From NCBI GenBank assembly GCA_910588635.1, contig CAJUPW010000001.1:1-64000 (forward strand): DNA of 64,000 nt, written 5' to 3'. Within the stretch, counting starts at the first letter, position 1. The number at the start of each line of letters is the position of its first letter. Below, piece after piece: positions 18,497 through 26,397 of this stretch. Below the pieces are notes generated by a model that did not search any database, was not told where the DNA came from, and was given only the letters and a program-made list of their open reading frames with translations. Source of the stretch: an uncultured Oscillospiraceae bacterium (GTDB lineage: Bacteria > Bacillota > Clostridia > Oscillospirales > Oscillospiraceae). The position numbers and the translations under genes were made by a program.

Positions 18497-18525
18497 ATTA
18501 TAGTAAAAAGCTCCGCCCCGGTCAA
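18497..18525 (-). promoter_or_regulatory. Promoter of the AAA+ gene
   Basis: On the minus strand TTGACC, 17-bp spacer, TATAAT. Confidence 0.65.
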
Positions 18526-18584
18526 GACGCCCCAATAGATTGACATAAAAAATGTGAAATTTTTGTTATTTCGTTGTTTCACCG

Positions 18585-18613
18585 TTGACGGGAGGGAAAA
18601 ATGACGGTAAAAT
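18585..18613 (+). promoter_or_regulatory. Promoter of the SH3/BIG2 protein gene
   Basis: TTGACG, 17-bp spacer, TAAAAT, divergent from the AAA+ promoter. Confidence 0.6.
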
Positions 18614-18652
18614 AGAAAAGTACAGATTTTTCTTTAGATTGGAGAAACGGTC

Positions 18653-19774
18653 ATGGCAGATAGACAGACTCCCGCGCCCCGCCGTCCCGGCGACAGCGCC
18701 CAGCGCCGACCGGCGCCCAGAGAGGTGACCGACCGGCGGCAGTCCCCTAGAGAGGGAGCTGACCGGCGGCAGCCCCCCAGAGAGGGAATCGACCGGCGGC
18801 AGAGGGACAGCGGCGAACGGCGGCAGCCCCCCAGAGAGAACGCCGACCGGCGGCAGTCCGCCTCCTATCATCAGGAGCGCCGCCCCCCGGCTTCAACCCG
18901 CTCCGGAGGCGGAGACAGGCGCTCCTCCCGGCGGGGCGAGGTGATCCGGTGCGAGAACTGCGGGGAGGACTACTCCGTCACCTACAAGCGCTGCCCCTTC
19001 TGCGACGAGCGGCCCGGCCGGGGCGGCGTATCGGGCAGGCGGGTGGCCAACACCCGGGGCGGCGGCTACGGCCGGCCCGCGTCCACCCTGAAGGCGGCTA
19101 TCTGGGTCGGTTCATTCCTGGTCATTCTGGCCGCCGCGTTTATTATTTACCGCTTTATCGGCGCGCCCATTTTCGGCGGCAAACCCCAGGCGCCGGGCAA
19201 CCAGAGCTCCGTCAGCAGCCAGAATCCCGGCGGCTCCGGCCAGAGCTCCGCAGACAACAGCGGCGGCGGCAGCATCTCCGATATCCCCACCCCGGCGGTG
19301 GAGGGCATCACCCTGAGCGAGAACGACGTCACCTTGGAGGCCGGGGCTTCCAACCAGTTGGCGGCCAACCTGCTTCCGGTGGGCGTTTCAGGGGATGTGA
19401 CCTGGTCCAGCAGCGATACCTCGGTGGCCACCGTAGACATCACCGGACTGGTGACCAATGTGAATACCGCCGCCTCCACCAAGAAGGTGACCATCACCGC
19501 CACCTGCGGCGATGTGTCAGCCGAGGCCGTGGTGTACTGCAAGGCGACCGTCGGCGGCGGGTCTGTGCCGTCCTCCGGGACCCAGGGCACCATCATCAAC
19601 GCCGAAAAGGGCCTGAACATTCGCTCCGGCCCAGGTACAAGCTATGACAAGGTGGCCAGCGCCACCAACGGCGCCCGGATCACCGTCCTGGGCGAGGAGA
19701 ACGGCTGGTACAAGATTATCTACAGCGGCAACAAAACCGGCTACGTCTCCAAGGACTATATCTCCATCGGCTGA
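18653..19774 (+). CDS. Membrane protein with DRRQ repeats, zinc ribbon, BIG2 and SH3b domains
   Basis: A 373-aa modular protein. Residues 1-90 are a highly basic cytoplasmic region of 10-residue repeats (DRRQxPREGx). A zinc ribbon follows (CENC near 99, CPFC near 113) and one transmembrane helix (about 144-167). A Ser/Gly-rich linker leads to a BIG2-type immunoglobulin-like domain (about 215-300) and a C-terminal SH3b domain (about 312-372) with LNIRSGPGTSYDKVA. Known SH3b domains bind cell-wall peptides, so the protein probably links wall to cytoplasm. GGAG precedes ATG 18653. No partner gene is evident. Confidence 0.8.
   Translation: MADRQTPAPRRPGDSAQRRPAPREVTDRRQSPREGADRRQPPREGIDRRQRDSGERRQPPRENADRRQSASYHQERRPPASTRSGGGDRRSSRRGEVIRCENCGEDYSVTYKRCPFCDERPGRGGVSGRRVANTRGGGYGRPASTLKAAIWVGSFLVILAAAFIIYRFIGAPIFGGKPQAPGNQSSVSSQNPGGSGQSSADNSGGGSISDIPTPAVEGITLSENDVTLEAGASNQLAANLLPVGVSGDVTWSSSDTSVATVDITGLVTNVNTAASTKKVTITATCGDVSAEAVVYCKATVGGGSVPSSGTQGTIINAEKGLNIRSGPGTSYDKVASATNGARITVLGEENGWYKIIYSGNKTGYVSKDYISIG
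18721..18856 (+). repeat. In-frame 30-nt tandem repeat coding DRRQxPRE
   Basis: GACCGGCGGCAG recurs at 18731, 18761, 18791 and 18844, with a GAACGGCGGCAG variant at 18815. The first three units keep a 30-bp period and the reading frame. Confidence 0.8.
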
Positions 19775-19787
19775 CCGCCATAAAATC

Positions 19788-19830
19788 CGCGCGGCCCCGT
19801 CAATCTTGACGGGGCCGCGCGTTGTTTTAT
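19788..19830. terminator. Bidirectional terminator
   Basis: Perfect 15-bp stem CGCGCGGCCCCGTCA, 4-nt loop, followed by TTGTTTTAT. It lies between the convergent SH3b protein and phosphohexomutase genes. Confidence 0.85.
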
Positions 19831-19834
19831 CTTC

Positions 19835-21562
19835 TCAGCCCTTGAGGCTCTCCGCCCAGACGGCGTACTTTGTCACCTTGGCCTCGGCCTCCTCCTCGCT
19901 CCCGCCGTTGGCCAGGATGTAGACCTTGACCTTGGGCTCGGTGCCGGACGGCCGGACAATGAGGCTGGTGCCGTCGGCCATCTCGTAGCGCAGCACATTG
20001 GAGCCGGACAGCTCCATGGCGGACTTCTTTCCGTCGGCCACCGACACCACGCTGCCGTCCTTGTAGTCCTTCTGCTCCTTCACGGCCACGCCGGCGATCT
20101 CCACCGGGGGCTTGGCGCGGAGATTGGCCATCAGCTCGGCCATCTTCTTCAGGCCGTCCAGGCCGGGCATAACCAGATTCAAGGTCTTTTCGCTGTAGTA
20201 GCCGTACTTCTCATACAGGGCCAGCAGGGCGTCGTACAGGGTCATGCCCTGGCCGGCGTAGTATGCCGCCATCTCGGTCATGGCCACGGCGGCGGTGACG
20301 GCGTCCTTGTCCCGGACGAAGGAGCCCAGCATGTAGCCGTAGCTCTCCTCGTAGGACATGATGACGTTGCCCTCGCCGGACTCCTCCAGCTGGTCCTTCT
20401 TCTGGGCCAGGAACTTAAAGCCGGTGAAGGTGTCGAAGCACTTCAGGCCGTTGACCTCGGCCACCTTCCGGGCCATCTCGGTGGTGACGATGGTCTTGAG
20501 GGCTACGGGATTCTTGGGCATTTTCCCGGTGCGCTTCATGGCGCCGATGAGGTAGTCCAGCAGCAGCACGCCGGTCTGGTTGCCGGTGAGCACCTTGAAC
20601 TCCCCGCCGCCGGTGTTGACCATCAGGCCCACCCGGTCGGCGTCCGGGTCGGAGCCCAGAATGAAGTCGGCCCCCTCCTTTTTGGCGATGTCCACCGCCA
20701 GATAGAAGCCCTCGGGGTTCTCCGGATTAGGGGACTTCACCGTGGGGAAGTTGCCGTCGATGACCATCTGCTCCGAGACGCAGATGACATGCTTCATGCC
20801 CAGCCGCTTCAGGGCCTCTGGAATCAGCCTGTAGCCGGTGCCGTGGAAGGGGGTATACACCATCTTGAAGGTGTCGGCCGCCTTGTCCACCGCCGCCTTG
20901 TCGTAGACCTGACCCAGGGCGTTGGCCAGGAACTTCTCGTCGGTCTCCTCGCCCATGATGACAATCTTGCCCTCGGCCACGGCCTTGTCGTAATCGCCGG
21001 TCTTGACGCAGGCGAACACGTCCAGCTCCTGCATCTTCCTGGCCACCTCGTCGGCGTGCTTGGGGGGCAGCTGGGCGCCGTCCTCCCAGTAGACCTTGTA
21101 GCCGTTGTACTCCTTGGGGTTGTGGCTGGCGGTAACGTTGATGCCGGCGATGCAGCCGTACTCCCGGATGGCGAAGGACAGCTCGGGAGTAGGTCGGAGG
21201 GACTCAAACAGCCGCACGGGGATGCCGTTGCCCGCCATGACGCAGGCGGCCTCACGGGCAAAGATGTCAGAGTTGTTGCGGCAGTCGAAGCAGATTGCGA
21301 CGCCGCGCCTAACCGCCTCGGGTCCCTCCTCCAGGATAACCTGGGCAAAGGCCTGGGTGGCGTGGCGGATGACGTGGACGTTCATCCGGTAGGTGCCCAT
21401 CCCCATGGTGCCCCGGAGGCCGGCGGTGCCGAACTCCAACTGGGAAAAGAAGCGGGACTCAATCTCCTTGTCGTCGTTTTTGATGGCCTCCAGCTCGGCC
21501 TTCTCCTCAGCGGACAGGGCGGGGCTGGCCAGCCAGCCCTCGTAAGTATCGCGATAGGACAT
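19835..21562 (-). CDS. Phospho-sugar mutase (phosphoglucomutase/phosphomannomutase)
   Basis: Interconverts 1- and 6-phosphorylated hexoses (alpha-D-phosphohexomutase superfamily). At 575 aa it matches the long PgcA-like class. The active-site phosphoserine loop TASHNPKEYNG lies near residue 145, the metal loop DPDADR near 302, and the C-terminal phosphate-binding loop RPSGTEPK near 550. GGAGGT precedes ATG 21562. Together with the debranching enzyme it could feed glycogen- or wall-precursor sugar phosphates. Glucose versus mannose preference is not decidable. Confidence 0.93.
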   Translation of the reverse strand: MSYRDTYEGWLASPALSAEEKAELEAIKNDDKEIESRFFSQLEFGTAGLRGTMGMGTYRMNVHVIRHATQAFAQVILEEGPEAVRRGVAICFDCRNNSDIFAREAACVMAGNGIPVRLFESLRPTPELSFAIREYGCIAGINVTASHNPKEYNGYKVYWEDGAQLPPKHADEVARKMQELDVFACVKTGDYDKAVAEGKIVIMGEETDEKFLANALGQVYDKAAVDKAADTFKMVYTPFHGTGYRLIPEALKRLGMKHVICVSEQMVIDGNFPTVKSPNPENPEGFYLAVDIAKKEGADFILGSDPDADRVGLMVNTGGGEFKVLTGNQTGVLLLDYLIGAMKRTGKMPKNPVALKTIVTTEMARKVAEVNGLKCFDTFTGFKFLAQKKDQLEESGEGNVIMSYEESYGYMLGSFVRDKDAVTAAVAMTEMAAYYAGQGMTLYDALLALYEKYGYYSEKTLNLVMPGLDGLKKMAELMANLRAKPPVEIAGVAVKEQKDYKDGSVVSVADGKKSAMELSGSNVLRYEMADGTSLIVRPSGTEPKVKVYILANGGSEEEAEAKVTKYAVWAESLKG

Positions 21563-21600
21563 ATTGACATACCTCCAGCGGTTAAAATTTTACATCTATC

Positions 21601-21628
21601 ATTGTACCACAAGAGGGATGGGATTTCC
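21601..21628 (-). promoter_or_regulatory. Promoter of the phosphohexomutase gene
   Basis: On the minus strand TACAAT preceded by TGTGG; a weak TGGAAA-like -35 lies 17 bp upstream. Confidence 0.5.
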
Positions 21629-21646
21629 AGCATTATTTGTGGGAAT

Positions 21647-22537
21647 TTACAGGAGCAGCCGGGCCATGTCCTCCGGGAGCGGACTTTGAAATTCCAACGC
21701 TTTTTCGGTGAGGGGATGGCGGAAGGACAGCTCCGCCGAGTGGAGGGCGGGCCGGGGAATGAGGGCCCGGTCTTCCGTGCCGTAGAGGAAGTCCCCGGTG
21801 AGGGGACAGCCTATGTGGGCCATGTGGACCCGAATCTGGTGGGTGCGGCCGGTGTCCAGCTTCAGGCGGAGGAGAGCCCGGCCGTTCCGGACCTCCAGCG
21901 TCTCGTAATGAGTGCGGGCGCGCTTGCCGTCAGGGCGGACCATCTGCTCCATGAGGGAGCCGGGCTTCGGCCCCAGGGGGGCGTCCACCGCCCCGGCGGG
22001 CGGGTCGGGGACCCCCTGGCACACCGCCAGGTAGACCCGCTTGAACCGCTCCGTGTGGAGCTGATTTTTCAGCGCCTCCTGGGCGTGGGGATGCTTGGCC
22101 GCTGCCAGCAGGCCGGAGGTCCCCCGGTCCAGCCGGTGGACGGGGTGAAAATCCGCCTCCTGCCCCGTCCTTTCGTAATAATTCACTAAAAAATTACCCA
22201 ACGTATCGTTAAAGTGCCCCGGTCCCGGGTGGACGGACACCCCTGGGGCCTTGTTCAGCACGATCACGTCCTCGTCCTCATAGACGATGTCCAGCGGTCC
22301 CGGGGTGGGGACGATCCCGCTGTTCCGGCGGGGGTCGGACAGACGCGCCGACAGCACCTGCCCCGCCGCCGGACGGAAGTCGGTGTGCACCCGCACCCCG
22401 TCGGCCAGAATGCCGTCCTCCAGCCACTTGATGCGCCGCACCACCGTTCCTGACAGGCCAAGCCGCTTCCGGAGTAGAGTGTCCACCTTGATGCCCGCCA
22501 GCTCCGGGGTGACGGTCAGCTCCAGCCGCCGGCTCAC
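21647..22537 (-). CDS. RluA-family pseudouridine synthase
   Basis: Isomerises uridine to pseudouridine in rRNA or tRNA. The 296-aa protein has an N-terminal S4-like RNA-binding region and the RluA catalytic motif HRLDRGTSG near residue 133, whose Asp is the nucleophile, with later RTHQIRVH. The GTG start at 22537 overlaps the stop of a 32-codon upstream frame (GTGA), and there is no independent ribosome site, so translation is probably coupled. The target uridine is unknown. Confidence 0.88.
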   Translation of the reverse strand: MSRRLELTVTPELAGIKVDTLLRKRLGLSGTVVRRIKWLEDGILADGVRVHTDFRPAAGQVLSARLSDPRRNSGIVPTPGPLDIVYEDEDVIVLNKAPGVSVHPGPGHFNDTLGNFLVNYYERTGQEADFHPVHRLDRGTSGLLAAAKHPHAQEALKNQLHTERFKRVYLAVCQGVPDPPAGAVDAPLGPKPGSLMEQMVRPDGKRARTHYETLEVRNGRALLRLKLDTGRTHQIRVHMAHIGCPLTGDFLYGTEDRALIPRPALHSAELSFRHPLTEKALEFQSPLPEDMARLLL

Positions 22538-22632
22538 AGCTTTTTGGACAGCCAGGCGATGGGCGCCCAGCGGCGCTGTCTCAGGGACTTTCCATAGTCC
22601 CCACCGCCTGTCAAAAGTTGCTTCACCAGCAT
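22534..22632 (-). CDS. 32-residue basic peptide translationally coupled to the RluA-type synthase
   Basis: A frame of 33 codons with a very strong ribosome site (GAGGAGGA) before ATG 22632. The peptide is basic and ends in PIAWLSKKL. Its TGA (22536-22534) overlaps the GTG start of the pseudouridine synthase by the GTGA arrangement. This can be a real small protein, or a leader whose job is to deliver ribosomes to the next gene. I recognise no family. Confidence 0.55.
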   Translation of the reverse strand: MLVKQLLTGGGDYGKSLRQRRWAPIAWLSKKL

Positions 22633-22654
22633 GGAAAATTCCTCCTCACAATGA

Positions 22655-22954
22655 TTAGTATTTCCGGCTCAGCCACCACCGGGTGGCAAGCAGCCCGAAC
22701 CAGCGAATGACCAAGATCCAATAAATAGTAAAGGCAATATCAGAGCGGTTAAATCCGACGTTAACAACGCAGAATGCTCCAATCGTCAGCCAGTACTCCC
22801 ACCGTGTCCACTGCCAGGCGGCCTTCTCCCGTATCAGCAGATTGCGTTCGTCGGTTTCCGCCCGCTTCCTATCCCGCTGCTCCTCCTGGGGCAGGCGCTT
22901 CCGCCTCCAGTCCACGAATATCGAGGCCGCAAGGAGGATCGCGCACCAGCGCAT
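22655..22954 (-). CDS. Small membrane protein (DUF6442-like)
   Basis: A 99-residue protein with a short hydrophobic N terminus, a highly charged region (RKRLPQEEQRDRKRAETDER) followed by NLLIREKAA, and two predicted helices at about 54-72 and 76-92. The DERNLLIREKAAW part resembles DUF6442 proteins. The N terminus begins abruptly and lacks a good ribosome site, so the true start or an upstream part may have been lost. It lies 22 bp before the 32-codon gene and RluA and is probably co-transcribed. Confidence 0.6.
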   Translation of the reverse strand: MRWCAILLAASIFVDWRRKRLPQEEQRDRKRAETDERNLLIREKAAWQWTRWEYWLTIGAFCVVNVGFNRSDIAFTIYWILVIRWFGLLATRWWLSRKY

Positions 22955-22998
22955 AATAACGACCCCGCCCGGAATTTCTGGACGGGGCCTCTCTTTCC

Positions 22999-23199
22999 TC
23001 AGCAGCCAGCTGAGTTGATGCTTATGCTTCGTTCTAAATCATAGAGCAAATTTAGCTGGAGCGCATACGGTTTTTCTGCATAGATGCCCATAACAATTTT
23101 GATGCCAAACTTGCGTTCAAGATCAGCCTTTTTTGCCTTTAGTCGTTCTGCTTGGGATTTATCTGTATGAATATTAAGGTAATTGAGAATCCCAACCTA
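22999..23199 (-). pseudogene. Orphan C-terminal gene fragment
   Basis: On the minus strand an open frame of about 63 codons ends at TGA 22999-23001. It begins just after an in-frame stop that overlaps the end of the protease gene. Part of the product reads SQAERLKAKKADLERKFGI, then YALQLNLLYDLER, with codon use and helical character of a real protein but no start codon with a ribosome site. It is probably the tail of a gene whose front was lost. Its AT-rich composition matches the adjoining island. Confidence 0.45.
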
Positions 23200-24295
23200 A
23201 TATAGTGCCAACCCAAGTGTATGTACGATCTCCAGTTACATATTTCAAAGAACTTGTCATTGTTTCATAATAGTCATTCCAAGGATTCCATATAGAATAT
23301 GTGTCTGCGGATGATAGATTGTACCCTCTAAGAACTACTGCATGATAAGCTTTTTCAGTACTTTTAGTAGAAGAAATAGGTCTTGAACAACGTAGAAAAA
23401 CAGGCACATTATGATCTAATTGATTGACAGCATCTTGAGTTTTTGCTGTTGCAGAATAGCTCGGATAAAGGTCATACATTGCTGCCACTTTAATAACATC
23501 AATAGCATTTAAAGAATCACTTTTTGTTGGATTACGACCAAGTGCCAATTTCATGATGCTTTCCGCAGTCGGATCATCATCATAATCATTTACATATCTT
23601 ATTATTGCTGCGGCGCAATAGGCAAAGCACCATTCATCATCTTCTTGAATTTCGATGATATTTAAGTTAAGATACTTTGAAATATCATAAGATGAAATCA
23701 GCGAGGAACTTGTAATGGTAGACAATTCTGTGCTAAAAGGAGTAACAATTAATTTATCTGATAGTACATCAATATTGTTGGGAATATCTCCGGTTGGGCT
23801 TGCCAATAAAAGTTGTCGAATCCCATGTTGCTCCAATACAAGGTTGTTGTTATCAAAAATCAGATGTGCAGGAGATAAAGCGGATGTTTTTCCTATAAGA
23901 GAGTTTAGCTCATCTGATAAGTATTGTGACATGATTCCAGCATAATCATCACCGTCATGATAAATTCTGAGAGTTCCTATAATAGAATTTTGGGATATAA
24001 TCGGGAAATAATAAACGTTTGTATCAGCTGATGGTGACGTAATTGTAAATGGATTGCCAAGAGAAATGGATGTGAATTCATCCATGTCAACATCTATTGT
24101 TCCATTTATTATACTTTCTGACATCAGTAAAGAAAAGTTGCTCTTAGCAAATGCGATTACCTCATTGGGACATGGGTCGGAATATATAGAAAAAGATTGT
24201 TGATTGGTTCCCCCAAAATTAGATGCAGCGGCTGTAACGGGAAAAAGTCCAGCAATAAAAGTACAAGCTAATAAAAAAGAAAACAATTTCCGCAT
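23174..24295 (-). CDS. Secreted papain-like cysteine protease
   Basis: A 373-aa protein with a signal peptide (MRKLFSFLLACTFIAGLF, cleavage near TAAAS). An N-terminal region of about 200 residues may be a propeptide. The C-terminal part has a papain-like triad: Cys in EWCFAYCAA near 222, His in YHAVVLRGYN near 316 and Asn in YSIWNPW near 335. The pattern recalls staphopain/C39-like peptidases. AGAGGTT precedes ATG 24295. The gene is AT-rich relative to flanks. It follows a membrane-anchored small gene by 16 bp in one operon. The substrate is unknown. Confidence 0.78.
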   Translation of the reverse strand: MRKLFSFLLACTFIAGLFPVTAAASNFGGTNQQSFSIYSDPCPNEVIAFAKSNFSLLMSESIINGTIDVDMDEFTSISLGNPFTITSPSADTNVYYFPIISQNSIIGTLRIYHDGDDYAGIMSQYLSDELNSLIGKTSALSPAHLIFDNNNLVLEQHGIRQLLLASPTGDIPNNIDVLSDKLIVTPFSTELSTITSSSLISSYDISKYLNLNIIEIQEDDEWCFAYCAAAIIRYVNDYDDDPTAESIMKLALGRNPTKSDSLNAIDVIKVAAMYDLYPSYSATAKTQDAVNQLDHNVPVFLRCSRPISSTKSTEKAYHAVVLRGYNLSSADTYSIWNPWNDYYETMTSSLKYVTGDRTYTWVGTILGWDSQLP

Positions 24296-24311
24296 AATAA
24301 CCTCTTGTGTA

Positions 24312-24665
24312 TTAATCAGTTGTGGAATATTCCAGATATTCCCACCATTTATTATTTATGCATACAAATAAATGATTTTGTGCGTAATATATTGGGGCAC
24401 CTTCTATACTATCATTAGCTTGAAATGACTTTAGAGGCATTTCATTACCTGGAACTGTGCTTGTGATGGTTCCAATATATATGCTGTCTTCTGGTTGATG
24501 ATCAAATGCTTGCCCATTACATTTGTAATAAGTTTTACCAATAAGAATGAATGGAGGAAAATCAGTTTTTTCAGATTGAGGTGTGTTGTGGCTATTTAGC
24601 ATAAAGAGGAAGGTAGTGAGTATTGCTAAAATTAGCATAATTAAGAGAAGACGTCTACGGGGCAT
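24312..24665 (-). CDS. Membrane-anchored extracellular protein, unknown
   Basis: A 117-aa protein with a basic N terminus (MPRRR) and one transmembrane segment at 6-24. The outside domain of about 90 residues has two cysteines and ends in a Trp-rich piece (NNKWWEYLEY). Start ATG 24665 is 13 nt from AAGGAGG. A nearer ATG at 24670 is in another frame and reaches a stop quickly. First gene of the protease operon; it could be an inhibitor, chaperone or anchor of the protease, which is speculation from adjacency. Confidence 0.55.
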   Translation of the reverse strand: MPRRRLLLIMLILAILTTFLFMLNSHNTPQSEKTDFPPFILIGKTYYKCNGQAFDHQPEDSIYIGTITSTVPGNEMPLKSFQANDSIEGAPIYYAQNHLFVCINNKWWEYLEYSTTD

Positions 24666-24704
24666 ACCATATAATCAACCTCCTTAAGAAATTTTACATA
24701 TATA

Positions 24705-24733
24705 TTATTACCACAAACGATATACATAATCAA
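24705..24733 (-). promoter_or_regulatory. Promoter of the protease operon
   Basis: On the minus strand TTGATT, 17-bp spacer, TAATAA. Confidence 0.45.
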
Positions 24734-24800
24734 GTGCTTTAAGATATTTGTTTTCGGTAAAATGGAACTTGTGCAAAAGGGCACGAAAAAGTTAGGTAGT

Positions 24801-24816
24801 GTTCACATATGTGAAC
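24801..24816. promoter_or_regulatory. Perfect 16-bp palindrome, likely operator
   Basis: GTTCACATATGTGAAC lies between the protease operon promoter and the hemW promoter. It resembles neither a canonical LexA nor a CIRCE site. Confidence 0.45.
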
Positions 24817-24859
24817 AGACCCTAAAAAAATTACTCTGTGCAAGAAGAGAGATTTTTGC

Positions 24860-24865
24860 TATAAT
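24860..24865 (+). promoter_or_regulatory. hemW -10 element
   Basis: TATAAT with a TTGC extension upstream; the -35 is weak (TGTGCA). Confidence 0.45.
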
Positions 24866-24898
24866 GGGGGGTAATACACAAGACAAGGAGCCTGGGCA

Positions 24899-26161
24899 AT
24901 GAGAGACAGACAGACGGACGGCGGGGAGAAGCTGGGCATTTACATCCACATCCCCTTCTGCCGCAGCAAATGCGACTACTGCGATTTCTACTCTCTGGCG
25001 GGGCAGGAGGAGCGGATGGACAGCTTCCAGAAGGCCTTGCTGGCCCACCTGAAGGAGACCGCCCCCATGGCTCAGAGCTTCTGCGTAGACACAATCTATT
25101 TCGGCGGCGGCACCCCCAGCTGGTACGGGGCCAAACGCCTGCGTGAGCTGCTGAAAGCGGTGAGAAAGCTCTACAGGGTGGAGAAGGACGCGGAGATCAC
25201 CTTCGAGGCCAACCCGGACAGCGCGGACTTCAATTCCATGCAGGCCTTGCGCCGGGCGGGCTTTAACCGGGTGTCCTTCGGCTTCCAGTCGGCTTGCCCC
25301 GGGGAGCTGGAGCTGGTACACCGCCCCCACACCGTGGAACAGGGGGACGAGGCGGTGACTGCGGCCAGGAAAGCCAAGCTGAATAACCTGTCCCTGGACC
25401 TGATCTACGGCCTGCCCGGTCAGACCATGGCCAGCTGGCAGGAGACGGTGGAGCACGCTCTGTCTCTGGAGCCGGAGCACCTGTCCTGCTACGGCCTGAA
25501 GGTGGAGGAGGGCACCCCTCTCGCCGCCCGTGCGGCGGCCGGGGAGCCCTTGCCCGACGACGACGCCCAGGCCGACATGTATCTGTGGATGGTGGAGCGG
25601 CTTGCCCAGGCGGGCTATGAGCAGTATGAGATATCCAACTTCGCCAAGCCTGGCTTCGCCTCCCGGCACAACCTGCGCTACTGGCAGCTCCGGCCTTACA
25701 TCGGCTTCGGCCCGGCGGCCCACTCCGATTTCGGCGGGCGGCGGTATTCCTGGGTCCGGGACCTGGAGGGGTATATCGCCGGGGTGCTGGAGGGCGGCGC
25801 GCTGCTGGACAGCCAGGACCTGATCCCGGAGGAGGAACGGGGCTGCGAATATCTCATGCTGGGCCTGCGCACCGTCCGCGGCATTGAGGAGTGGGAGTAC
25901 CGGAGCCGGTACTTTATGGACTTCGCCCCCATTGAGGCCCGGCTGGAGGAGCTCCAGCCCCAGGGCTGGACGGAAAAGACCGCCGAGGGCCGCTGGCGCT
26001 TCACCCCCTGGGGCTTTCTGGTGTCCAACGTGCTCATCAGCGACCTGCTGGAGCGGCAGGAGAAGGTCCGGCTGGACGCGCTGCTCCCCCGGGCCCAGGC
26101 CCGCTACCAGGGGAATCGGCAGGACGCCGCGCAGGCCGGTCCGCAGCGGGTTTTACAATAA
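24899..26161 (+). CDS. hemW: Radical SAM heme chaperone HemW-like protein
   Basis: A radical SAM protein of the HemN/HemW group. The motif HIPFCRSKCDYC places the cluster cysteines at about 21, 25 and 28, the HemW-type spacing CxxxCxxC. YFGGGTPSW and RVSFGFQS follow as in the family. HemW proteins bind heme and deliver it; they are often misannotated as coproporphyrinogen dehydrogenase. The 420-aa length includes a roughly 20-residue basic tail beyond the usual end. AAGGAG lies about eight bases before ATG 24899. Confidence 0.9.
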   Translation: MRDRQTDGGEKLGIYIHIPFCRSKCDYCDFYSLAGQEERMDSFQKALLAHLKETAPMAQSFCVDTIYFGGGTPSWYGAKRLRELLKAVRKLYRVEKDAEITFEANPDSADFNSMQALRRAGFNRVSFGFQSACPGELELVHRPHTVEQGDEAVTAARKAKLNNLSLDLIYGLPGQTMASWQETVEHALSLEPEHLSCYGLKVEEGTPLAARAAAGEPLPDDDAQADMYLWMVERLAQAGYEQYEISNFAKPGFASRHNLRYWQLRPYIGFGPAAHSDFGGRRYSWVRDLEGYIAGVLEGGALLDSQDLIPEEERGCEYLMLGLRTVRGIEEWEYRSRYFMDFAPIEARLEELQPQGWTEKTAEGRWRFTPWGFLVSNVLISDLLERQEKVRLDALLPRAQARYQGNRQDAAQAGPQRVLQ

Positions 26162-26185
26162 ATTACAGGTAAATTCTGAGCATCA

Positions 26186-26228
26186 GACAGCGGGAGGGCA
26201 GTTTTTCTCCCGCTGTCCGTCTTTTTTA
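26186..26228 (+). terminator. hemW terminator
   Basis: GACAGCGGGAG/CTCCCGCTGTC stem with 10-nt loop and a CTTTTTT tail. Confidence 0.85.
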
Positions 26229-26257
26229 ACAATTCGTTCACAACCGCGTAATTTTTG

Positions 26258-26286
26258 TTGCAAGCGGGGTATAATAGTGCTATAAT
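26258..26286 (+). promoter_or_regulatory. murA promoter
   Basis: TTGCAA, 17-bp spacer, TATAAT; a second TATAAT lies at 26270-26275. The roughly 105-nt leader contains two small stems. Confidence 0.6.
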
Positions 26287-26397
26287 GTATCTGATTTATC
26301 ATGCCCTGGTTAAAACAGGGTCTTATTTTGATACTACATATGGCGTACCGGCCATATCTTCATAGATTCCAAGACTTGGAAAAGAGGGTGCTGTCCT

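Noticed and set aside
18721..18856. 30-nt tandem repeats as a possible CRISPR array
   Set aside because: Repeats are contiguous and in frame within a coding gene, with no spacers.
24801..24816. LexA box
   Set aside because: The Gram-positive LexA form is CGAAC-N4-GTTCG; GTTCACATATGTGAAC has the arms reversed.
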